Source: Dysidea avara
Taxonomy: Eukaryota; Porifera; Demospongiae; Dictyoceratida; Dysideidae
Assembly: GCF_963678975.1 (NCBI RefSeq)
Contig: NC_089274.1
Location: forward strand, 28,273,053 to 28,337,052
Direction of reading: 5' to 3'
DNA: 64,000 nucleotides
In this document: positions 40,001 to 52,300 of the stretch, piece by piece
How positions within the stretch are numbered: position 1 is the stretch's first letter
Layout of the letters: each line of letters starts with the position of its first letter
Position numbers and translations under genes: made by a program
The notes under the pieces: generated by a model
What the model was told of the DNA's origin: nothing
The model's database searches: none
What the model saw: the letters and a program-made list of their open reading frames with translations, nothing else

Positions 40001-43000
40001 GATCGTGGACCAAACTTAATGTGCTGCCAGCAAAGATCATGCCGGTAAACATTATAAATCTGAGATTTCATGTATATTTATGACTGCATGTATGTATTAT
40101 TTCATCAAATGCATGCTTCATGCAAACACATCAAATGTTACTTATTTTATATATACACAGCAAGAGCAAGTCCTGGGGGAGTTCTTTTGGTATGTGAACC
40201 AGTATCCTCCACCAGACGATGCTTCTGAAGTGCAGGAGACTTTGGCTTACTTGGAAGCATGTAGCTTGATTTTTGAACGGGGGTTCCTGTCCCATGGTCG
40301 TATCAGAAACTTGGACAGCGAGATACTGCAGAACATTGCAAAGGGGTATGACTACTTTTCTGGGTGGCTAACTTCTATACTGAAGGAAGGTACAGTATTG
40401 ATTCTGTATTTGCAATTATGATATTGAACTGTTGGTTGTTAGATCCAAAATATTCCCATACATCATCAACCCAACGATCATTCTTCTCTTGGCAAAGTAT
40501 GATTACTGTATAGCATCAGACAAAAATGCAGCAGTCAACCTAAGTGATTGCAAGAATTCATGTACTTTTTATTAGCCAGATAATTTTGTGTCGAGGTCGT
40601 TTGTCACTTATTCACTGTTTTTATTTTGGTTGTTTGTCACTTATTCACTGTTTGTATTTTGTTTGTTTATCAGCATGGGACCTACTAAGAATTGATGTGT
40701 ATGGATTCTGAGCATTCTACAAGTGGTTTTTAGCAACATACCCCACTTATTTCATCTCTCCCTTGCGCTTGTCAGGATCAGCAGTGGAAAGTTTATTTAG
40801 CCAGTATAAGTTTACTGCTGGTGGGAAACTGGAGTCTGTAAATTATACCACTGCTTGTGCTGCTCATCTCATCAAGCAGTGTGCTGTTTCACATCATAGT
40901 GGTGTAAGCTACAGGGAAAGCATTATTACATCATTACATTTGATTGTTTGCATAATAAAGTTTTTAAAACTATCAGTTGTTACTTCCTAGCTTAGTTACT
41001 AATTGGGTATGATGCACTAGAAGTTTAGCTCTCAAATGTACATCAACTGTTGAAGCCAAGCCTTTCTTTGTTGCCAGTTGTTGTTTAGTTGCTGACAAGA
41101 ATTCTTGAACTCTTGTATTACAAATCTTCCTTGTAAATGTGTCGAAAACACTTCTTAATGCATCTTCGGAATACACAGTTGTCAAGTTAAGTGATTTGGA
41201 GGACAATGCCTCTGTAAAATCATCAAAACTTTTTGGCTGTCCATGTATTCTTTCATGTGCTACCTAGATGGAAATGGGTCATTGACAATTATTGACGTCT
41301 AATTGCAAACTAACCTTAATTAAATTGTCCCCTTCCTGGTGTAGTCCATCAAGATTTACAATTTCCTTAACTGCAGTATCCAGTTCTCTCAAAAATGGTA
41401 TCAATATAGGATCAGGTGAATACATGTATCCTTGATCATGATACTTCAGGTAACTTGGTATGTTGACTTTATCCTTGGAATTCATACAGTGTAGAATCGA
41501 TATTTCCTGGGATAAGATATCCCTTTGACTATCTTTGCAAGTCTTGATATGTTTGTAATGAAGATGCAGCATGTCTGATATAGCAGCACCACCGAAATAA
41601 AAATATACATCATCTCCATCAGTTTCCTGTGTTGTAGAACTTGTGGTACTAAAACTGTTACACTGAAACAGTTAACATGATCAAGTAAACAGTGATACAA
41701 TGCCGATGGTATCGTCATCATTACAGGATTACTCGCTGGGACAGGAACTTCGTTCTCTTCACAGAATCTCAGCCAAATTGCTCGCGATTCACCAATCTGA
41801 TAACCGAAAAAATCATTCAACCCAATTTCTGACATGGCATATTGGCTGCCTAGTAAGAATGCACTGCAGTACTTTTGCCACTGAAACTGAAACTGCAAGA
41901 ATGGGTCTGGCCCCTTTTTACATTCTTTATATAAACCAACAAAACATAGTCGGTGAATCATAATGATGTCCTTAAAGGGTTGCTCTGTATCACGAAGTAT
42001 ACTGGTAATTTCCTTTAGCTTTTCAGGAAAAAATTGTTCATCAAACTTGACACAAACCTCGCTTTGAAACACAGAAATCTACAGAATTCAAAGATGCCAA
42101 TAACTCCTCTCTCTGTCTCTGGTTCATCGCTTTTGATTTTCTCTTCTTTGTTGGAGATAAGGAACTTTCTGACATCTGGGCTGGCTCATTACTGGCTTGT
42201 GTACCTTTTCGTGGACCCTGTGTCTGCTTCTCTATCTGTAGTCTGTTTTGCTACACTTTTCACCGTTCTAAAGGTAGCAATAAAATTCATGTACACGCTT
42301 CTCATGAAACATTTATACTTATCCAGCGTTGTTACTTGGATTTTTCGATTTATCCATCGTCCTTTTACGAGTTTTCCTCATTGCCGTAGCAGTTTCTACT
42401 AGGCATTCAATGGATCTAGACTGTGACTCTGCTGCATCGATATCGCCATTCGCCACGCTATATTGAACAGAGTTGTTAAGTGCAAACCAATTTTTTGGTG
42501 CAACTAAACTTACTTCTCATTATTACTCCAAGTATTTGCCTTATCTGTACCTTTACTTCTCGCTTTACTTCTTCCAACGACGCCATGCCTAATTACTGCC
42601 ACTCATTAAAACTGATGCACATGACAGGGCGTGCACTTTGTAGATTAACACCAAGAGGCCATAATATAAAGGTAATCAACAATTCTTTGAAGGAAGCCAG
42701 TTCGCCCTATTATACTTAACGGGTTCATTTTTGATAAGGCATATTGAAGTAAGACACTCTCTCTTATTATGGACTCTTGCTACGACAGATAGCTAGTCAA
42801 CACAGCCATGCATAGAAAAGCCATAACATGACATCGTAAATTGACATCTTGCACTGTCAGTGAAAAAAGAGACACAAAAGGAGGACAAAGATAAGTCCAT
42901 GATGCATGCATTGTACGTACTACGGTTTGCTAAAAAGCAACTTTCAGGATTAACAGTGAAAAAATCAAGCCCATATACAGTCTTAACCATTATCGAATTA

Positions 43001-46000
43001 CGCTTGGCATTAGTATGTAAGTCACCAATACTGTCAAGGTACGTACATACTGTGAAGGTATTGCAAGGGTGGTTTCTGGTCAATATTTTTGTGACTTCCA
43101 TGATCTCTTATAAACAGTACTACCATGCTTTATGATTAATTTTTTAGGTATTCATGTATTGAACATATAGGTATTCATGTATTGAACATATACCAGTTTA
43201 CACTTCTAATCTCATGGCATAATAATATAAGTATATACATATGTAATTACTACTCACCTAAAGTACACTGAAAGTCAGCTGCAAAGTATGTAGAAAATAC
43301 AATTAATCAAATCTTAGATGCATATATAATATTTTACGTTTCATTTCAAGTTAATGTACTGGGATATCAATGTATTTCTATTTTGCTCTGAAAATTTACT
43401 CATTTCTAATTACATTCTATATAATTATATGTACTGCAGTCTAATATGTGCACAAAATGATCAGACTGATATCATTAACTGATAAGAGGATTTTTTTTTC
43501 CATGCCTTCAATATTAGTAAATGAAACAAGACTAGTGAATAACAGAGTATAATGTGTAGATATATATATATATGAGACTGTCTCAGCAAAAACCCGATTT
43601 GTTTGTACGACTTCCAAATATTTTCTTAGCATTATCTGCAGTGTCCAAGGAATGGATCACCAAAGTTTCAGCCTTCTGTGGTGAGTAGTTATGGAATTAT
43701 AATGCTAAACAGTAGGAAGAGCGAGACAATCGATTTGTACAGCGACTATACTGAAAATAAACTACGGGTGCTTACATTTGCACCATTTGCATTAGTCTAC
43801 AATGTTGCAATTTGGAAATGTTCACCATGGATTAGCAAATCAACTGAGGTATATTAGCCCTGTAGTCACTTATGCATATGGGTATGAAGGCAGTTTAGTT
43901 GAAGAAATGACAACAATCTTGTTTACATTTACCACATTGCAAACAAACATATGTCACATGCATAACGTTGGAGCTATGGAAGATTTTTGAACTCTCCATG
44001 AGCAGGTAAATAAGATGGTATATAGTTTTAATCAATTTGAGTCTTCCTTCTCCAAGTAATGGCCTGATAAAAACTTGCATATTTTTCTTTGTAGCATGCA
44101 TAATTTTACAAATTTTGTTTAAATTTCGTTTTTCTCAATACACATGCTTGTGTTAACAAGTTGGGTTTTTGCTGAGATGGTCACATATGTGACTGGACCT
44201 GCAAAACCACAAATGTTTACACACTTTTTAAATTTTAATACATTTAGATAGCAGAAGGAATGATCAGTCAAAGTTTCAGCTGAGAGCTTTAGAAACTACA
44301 GCACCACAAAGTGATAACAACAGAACGATCAATTAGTACAGTAAAATGCGGAAAATAAACTACACAGGTGTTTATTTAATAAAAGTCTTTCCTATGACTG
44401 GTGCAAAGTGAAAAAAAGTGAAAAATAGACAAGAGTGAACTGTACATCAAAAGCAATGCCTTGTCTTGCGCTCATGTCTTGCATCTGTTTGAGAGAATAC
44501 TAACACAAAACAAACAGTTTTGACACAAAACAGACGTATAAAATATTTACAGAAAACTTATAAGTATATCTACTTTGTTCGAAAATGTGGGATTCTTGCA
44601 GATCCGCTCACATAATCATTATAATAAAGTAATACTAGTAACTATATATATAAGGAGAAAGTTTCTAAGCAAGGAAAGTACTAAAGCTTTGCACAAAAGT
44701 ATATTTCTATCGTACATAATTAAATTGGGGGTAATTATGTTATAGGCAGGCACAAAAGAGTATTTTTACATTTTGTCCTTTACAAAGAGGTAACCTTAGC
44801 TAAATCAATTATTGAAACTAGTTATGTTCACTTGTTGTCTAGGAAGTCATTTACAATATGCACAAAAATTCTTTTAGATGAGTTAATTGCATAATAATGC
44901 AGTAATAATAATGCATTCATAATCATTAACTTATCTCAGTTGATGTACTTAAATCCTTCATTAAATTTCTCCTTACCTATACCTGCAAGGGAATTAACAT
45001 CAAGCAATAAAATTGTATGGTTTAAAAGGTATGTATGTATATGTACGTATATAAGCACACAAATAGGATTGCACAGGCTTTCATGCCTCTAATCCTCAAT
45101 CACAATACTAATACATTATAGTTATACCACAGGAGGAATAGAATATTTTAGTTATGGACTCCAGTCCAAGGCGAAGCCAGGATGAGTGTTAATAGCTAAG
45201 ACGTTCTACGACAGCTATAGGCTTATATCCAAGAAAAATACTGTGGTCACCTTTATGTATATGGCTTCATATCCAGCTTGCATAAACATGTTATGCTGAC
45301 AATGCATTTTGATTGCCAACATTGCACATTTGGTGTTCACACCTTACTAGACAATACAGTAGTTACTAACTAATACTACCATATTGTCCGAGTAAATTCT
45401 TTGAAGTATGGCTTCACTGGGATATAATACATTAAAGCATTTGCATGGGTGAAGATCAAATGAATAAGTGCTATTATTACTGAAAGCACTGCGTATGGAA
45501 AATACAGCACTCCTGATCATGTTAAATCGCCAGAAGTAGCCAAAATGATGCTATGTGTTTTTTTATATAACCAAACTTGTACTATATAGACACCGATTGT
45601 CTGATTGCTGAAAACCGATGCAGTTTGAGTCTACACAATGAACGCTCCAAACAAAGATGACCAAAAAACACTTTAAATCAGTTAAAGTACTGCCACGCTT
45701 ATAGAAGTGTACCGATAATCGGATCAGCTAAAATATTGGCCACCAATATGGTAATTTTTACCAATATCGGTATCGGTACAGAACAGCAAGAGGACCGATA
45801 TTGCTACCGATATTTATACAGTAGCAATAGTTTGTACATAAACGGATTATGCATTGGTTTCTACGTTATCCATGTGGCTCTTTAGTGCCAGTGGCTTATT
45901 GTTCACTGTGCAACAAGCGCTACGCTACAAGAAGCCATACAAATACATGCGATTCTGGTGTTTGTTGCAGGAAAGCTTATCACAGTCTCTACAAATGAAG

Positions 46001-49000
46001 CAGTTATAGAGTACCTTTGTAATAAAAGGAAGGGTCACAGGATAACCAAGGAAACTTGCTGTACCAGCTTTCTCACAAGCCATTAGAATGCGGAGTAATG
46101 CATGTAAGGCTTCATGGGAGTGTACATAAAAATGTTTGTGGGTATCTAATTGTCTGGATTGCACAATAGAAACCCAAGCTGTATACCACCACAGGCAGAG
46201 TACATGTACATGTTGTGGTAAATGTACACTTTTGTTTGCTTAAAACTATAATGCAAATATCGGATCGGCTATCGGTTATCGGCTTCTTTTGGTGGCATCA
46301 ATATCGGATATCGGTACATGCCAAAAACCCATATTGGTACACCTCTACATGCTTATGCAATATGGCACTCAGGTGTAATCTCAGCTGAATATAGCACTCG
46401 GCTTTGCCTTAGGCTGTATTAGTCTCTCGCAAATTCCCTTGTGCTATTTTCCCCATATTTAGCTTGCAGGGGTGCTTTAAAAGTTAAGGTAATAACTTGT
46501 AATATTTATGTACAGTGGAACCTTCAGTTTCCAACTACCATTTATAATTCTACATGATTGTTCTATTAGAGTAGTCTTTATGTTGTTACAACTTCAAGTT
46601 TACAACTTCAAGTTTACAAACTTTTCTAATACTGGGGACATTCAAGGGTTCTATTACCTGAGGTCCCTCTGTACATATGCACAAACACACACATGCAAAA
46701 ATTCTAACTTACAATCATGACTATTTGGTGTTGGTGACAGCAAGGCAAAAGCAGTCAAAAATGAAAGGAAAATCAAATAGGTGAACATGTTGACAAAGTA
46801 GAAGTTACGTCCAAAGGATTTCCACTTGTGATCCAGCAGTTTTGTCACAATGGGGTGTTTGAGAAGCTCAATTCGTTGACTTTCAACCTACAATAATAAC
46901 ACATAGAATGTTAGATAAACTTGTTTGACTACTCATATATGATGCACATTTTAAAAAAAAACAAATATCAATAAATTAAACATGAATTGTTAGCCGAGAA
47001 AAAATGATATATCAAACTGATAAAAAATGTAGACTCCAGTTATTAGGAGCACATAGTTGATAAGTGCATATTGCCTTTTAATCCTTAATTCCTTTACAAA
47101 ACGCATGCATTGTATCCACATAAATCACTATAGTGGGTATTGATATTCATGATTAATAACTTCTATAAGGAAGGGGTCCCACAGACTTGCAATTTAGATT
47201 TTTGGAATGCTGACAACATAAAGAATAAAATGGTGTACAAGTTTCACCAGTTTCACCATGGTTTAAACACAGCAGTGTAACATGTATAATGTTTTAAGAA
47301 GAAATTCTTGAGGTTTGCGAACTCTGTAGATTCTAATTGTGCATAAAGTTTATTTGTTGATCTGCAAGTTGATATATCAAACAGTACAGTAGTACCGTTT
47401 AAGTAGGGATTGCCCCAAAGCCACCAAAATTTCACCTTTGAAAATCATCCTAGAGACATCTTGCACTACGAAAATCACCTTATGGAATAGTACTAGTCCA
47501 TATAATATATAATACAGCCTTAAATATAACAAAACACTTACAGATGGCCGGATATAGAATGATTGCCAAACTCAAATTTTAGTCTCACTACCTCAAGGCT
47601 AGAGGCCAAACGAAGCAGCGCACGGCCACTATTTTATACCACAATAACAAACTCACCAGTGGGATGTGCCTTTTGGGATTCCAATGAGTGTAGGCCCTCT
47701 GCACATTGTCTTTTCTTTTATCTTTAACCAGGCTGCTTGTCTTCTTTATCCAACGAAACCATAGCGAGGTGTTAATTTTCCATAGCAACACTTTCTTTCA
47801 GCAGCATATTTAGGCACCACAGAATTATTTCAGAGTTGGATTTCAGAACCGTTTCAGTCCTGGCACTACTATAAGAGGTATACTAGCTAGATATCTGCAA
47901 CTTCGTGATTGGGATCCTGTTTGTGATAGGTTCACAACCACACCCATCAAATAAAGATTTAAGTTGACTAATAGTGATAGAGTACAGAGACCACACCTCT
48001 TAACAATCCAGCTATTTACTTAACAGTAAACAAAATGACCTCACTCCTAGCTAGCTTGTCTGACTCGAGATACTCTAATACAACAGTCATGCATGTATGA
48101 TACTCTAATAGAGCAGTCATAAGATACACTGTAGCTATATGGCTATGCTTCAAAAACTAAACAAACTAGCATTTAAAAAAATTGTTAATTTAAAAAGTGA
48201 GGTAAGGATCTATCCAATAAAACGTAGTGAAACAAGAGATGCATGATGTATTACAACATAGCTTGGTGGGAAAGTCCCTACTTTGGCACATTAGCTTTAA
48301 CAATCATTTTGTTCAATGCCAAAGTAGGACTTCCCACTGAGCTATGCTGCAATACCATCATTCATCTATTGTTTTACTACTTTTTATTGCATGGATCCCT
48401 ACTTCATTTTTTTAATTAACAGTTTTTAAAAATACTATAATAAATAGTCCACCGTGGCACTGTTCCAACAGTGTCATTTCAATAAATCACTCAAGATCAG
48501 TTGCCTTGTTGTCATCTTCACAAGTAGAGCCTTCAAGTGAGCTATTGGTGATTGTTGCCAATCAAGGACAGATTTTCAACTGAAATCAAGTGAAAAAGTC
48601 CATGAAACAAGTACAGAAACAGTACTAACTACTTCATTATTAATATCTGAAACATTTGTAGCCAATACAGTTGTTACTTAAACAATATGCCTTTCTGTAC
48701 ATTTTTTTATTTTGCCACTATAGTGGCTGATGCGTCTTTAAGGGTTATGCACACATATGCAATATACTGGAGTGGACAACTGTTTACTATTAAGTTGAAA
48801 TGGCTGCTGGTGCTGCAATCTCAATTACAAAATGAAAGCAGAAGATTGTTAAAACAAACTGAAATGTTATAGTACAACTCAGGGACATACCTAAAAATAT
48901 AGTGCAGTCTGTATGTACGTAATAACACTAGCTGTATATGACTCACCATTTCCTTGATAGAAACTTACTAATTATTGGTGTCCTAATCGCTTGAAAAAAG

Positions 49001-49322
49001 TGGCAGGCACAAAAAATGATCTCTAGCAGAAGCTCCTAGCTGTCATTCATAAGTACATGTGCTTAACAAATATGGTTAATTTTACAAACAATTTCTTAGA
49101 AAATTATAAGCACATGCACCCTAATAACCAGAGTATACTCAATAAAATGCCATAATACCTAATTTACATTTGTAAACCAACACATTCCAAAAAAGGTGAT
49201 TGGGCACATTCTGTGTAAGATCTCTGCTGTGTGTATTGCCCTCCCTTCTGCTGAAAAAGTCACAGTAGGACCTAAAATTAATTAATTAACAAGCAATATT
49301 ATAAGCAAGCAGGCAGGCAGGT

Positions 49323-49398
<76 letters not shown>

Positions 49399-52300
49399 AG
49401 GCAGGCAGACAAAAATTCAAGTTTTGGTGATTTAAAAAAAATACTATATCCAGCTGCCTGTAAATGTTTCATTGTTTTTAATGCTGTATTTGATTTTAGA
49501 TGGACTATAAAGGTGATTTTTGTCATGTAAGATGTTTCTAGGGTGATTTTTAAAGGAGGTATTTTAGGCAGCATGCGTCATTTTAGGGAGGATTCTACTT
49601 AAACAGTACTACTGTACTGTTTGTTAAAATATGAGTTTTAATTTGGTGATTTTGTAAGCGTCCACCAAATTGCCAAGTTTAATTCCACGTCAAAATTTCT
49701 GCTTGGTTGATTGGTTGTACTGGCCAGAATTTGGGTGATTAATCCCTCAAAGTAGGCCATTAGCCTGCTGGCAGTTCTATAACTACCTGATAAAGAACCT
49801 TGTGTGGGAGGATCAAAGCAAAAAAACGGTATGGTTCTATAAAAGCCATACAGAATGCAGTTGTTTTATAATGAGAATATTTTAATAGTCCCACAGTTCT
49901 ACATCAGGTAGTCAGTGTTGGGTCACTACTTTTAAAAAGTAATATATTACTTATTACTCGTCATTGCCACTGTGATTAAACACGTTACAGTTATATATTA
50001 CTTCAGTTTAAAAGTAACTAGTAATATGTTATATTACATATTTCACAATGTATATAGGTACTTCGTTAGGCAATAATATTACAATAACCTGCTAGTTAAG
50101 TAATGCTTTAGTACTTCGTTAGGTAATAATATTACAGTAACGAGTAGTAGTGTGCTACTTTAGTAACACATTACTTATGTAAACTAACTATCTGTTAGAT
50201 ATTACTAGGATAAGAAATGTTGCGCGTTATATTACTTCATTATTGCATTAAGTAATAATATTATGTAACGCGTTACACCCAATACTGCAGGTAGTTATAG
50301 AACTGTCAGGCGCTAATAGCTTGTTTTGAGTGATAAATCACTCATTCTGGCCAGTACAACCAATCAACCAAGCCAATCTATGCTGATAGCCTGCACTGGC
50401 TGGCTGACCAGTCAACCCAACCAGTAAGAGCAAAACTACTCGATTTAATTTATAGACATACTCGAAGATTTCTATGATGGTTGCTTGTGGTCAGCAGCAG
50501 TGAATGTTCTTACTACATTCTGTTCACATAAATGAACGACTCCTAGGAATATCATGGAAATATGCTTACTAAGTACCACAATCAAAAACTTTTTAGTCGT
50601 TGAGAAGACTGACTAGACTCATCCTCTCGTCTAATGCAGGTGCAACACAGGTGCAATACCTATTCTATACTACTCCATGAGTTTCTAATTGTTTTGTGTG
50701 TACCTCAAGCTATACCAGTTGAAGCACTGCCTAGGCTCGTGCTATACGTCAAATATAGCACTCAAAAAGTGGTCTAGAGATGAAATATAGCACTCGGCTT
50801 TGCCTTGTGCTATATTTGTTTCTTGCCCACTCTTTTATGTGCCACATTTGACGTATAGCACTTGTGGCAGTGCTTTAACTCTTACATATGTGACCGTCTC
50901 GCCAAAAACCCAACTAGTTCGCACAATTAAAAAAAAATTTTTTATTCACTCGCCATTATCTGCAGTGTCCAAGGAATGGATCACCAAAGTTTCAGCCTTC
51001 TGTGGTCTGTAGTTTTGAAATTACAGCGCTAGAAAGTAGGAAGAACAAGGAAATCGATTTGTACAGTGACTATACTAAAAATAAACTACAGGTGCTTGCA
51101 TTCGCAGCCATAACTTCCGTTTGGATTAGTCTACAAAGTTGGAATTTGGCTTACAATGTTCACCATGGATTGGCAGATCAACCAAGGTATAGTTTTATCC
51201 TTGCAGTCACTTGCGCATAGGCGTATGAAGGCGGTTTGGTAGAAGAAACGATGACGATCTTGTTTACGTTTACCACATCATAAACAAACGCACGTGATAC
51301 CCATACCATTGAAGCTACAAAAACGAAACAAAGATTTTCAAACTCTCCATGAGCAGGCGAATAAGATGGTATAATAGTTTTAATCGATTTGAGTCTTCCT
51401 TCTTCGAGTACTGGCCCAATAAAAACTTGGGTATTTTTTCTTGTAGCATGCATAATTTTATGAACTATTTTTAAATTATGATTTCTCAATACGCATGCTT
51501 GTGCGAACTAGACGGGTTTTTGCTGAGACGGTCACATATAGAACTGTGGGTCTATCAAAGTGTTCTATAACTGCCCAATATAGAACAGTTACATTCTGTA
51601 TGGCTTTTATATAACTGTCTTTTGCTTCGATCCTCCTATGCAAGGTTCTTTATATCAAGTCACACGGTAGTGTGTCGTGCGGCCCAAGAAGCCGGCGCGC
51701 AACCCCGTGAGTATATTGACAGGAAGAAAGAAAACGCAATTTTCGCACCTCCGTAGCTCTGTGCTGCCTTGATGAAACAAGACAAATTTTGCTGTGTACA
51801 TTCCCTCCAACTTCAGTACTCCACATTCCAAATTTGAGCGAAATCGCTTCAGGCATTCCTGAGATATGCGACTTCAAAAATTGGCTTAGTTTCTTTGTTT
51901 TTTTTTTCTTCTTCTTATTTTTCTTCCTCGTTTCGCACACTTACAAAAACTGCTATACAACGCGAACGCCATATCCGATTGCCTTGAAATTTGGCACACA
52001 GAAGGGGGGTATAACGGCGCATCTCTGTACCAACTTTGGCTGGAATACCATAAACAGGCAAAGAGTTATGAGCGATTATGCACGAAAAATAACACCAATA
52101 TGTTGTCACGCCTACAGGGTAAACCGCGTATGGGAAGAAGCTGAAAATCGGTGGGTGAATAGTTAACTATTGAACCTCAAACCTTTTGTGGTTTGAAAGA
52201 AATCGAGCTAAAAACCAGGAAGATACAGCAAAAAAATCAACAGTGTGTAACAATTACGCAATCGAGATTAGCAAATTTATTTTATTATTATTATTATTAT

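Larger units (their letters stand above)
37546..42779 (+). mobile_element. P-like DNA transposon, 5.2 kb
   Basis: Perfect inverted ends of about 57 bp: CAAGAGTCCATAATAAGAGA at the left and its complement at 42779. They are flanked by the 7-bp direct repeat CTACGAC (37539-37545 and 42780-42786). The ends still match perfectly, so insertion may be recent in spite of damage inside. The left half carries a transposase on the plus strand, the right part an accessory gene on the minus strand, meeting near 40.97 kb. It sits in the channel intron between the 43258 and 35887 exons. Confidence 0.85.
47375..49620. repeat. Region between inverted CAGTACAGTAGTA repeats
   Basis: CAGTACAGTAGTACCGTTTA at 47381 faces TAAACAGTACTACTGTACTG at about 49600, and the adjoining AAAATCATCCTAGAGACATC faces GATGTTTCTAGGGTGATTTT. 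The 2.2 kb between them holds the 48180-48430 foldback and a tetranucleotide repeat. It may be one large non-coding element or two separate inverted insertions. Confidence 0.4.

Noticed and set aside
48953..48980. A 21-nt microexon candidate (TAAGTTTCTATCAAGGAAATG) with good donor
   Set aside because: It lies between two exons that join in phase 0, where it would start with a stop codon.
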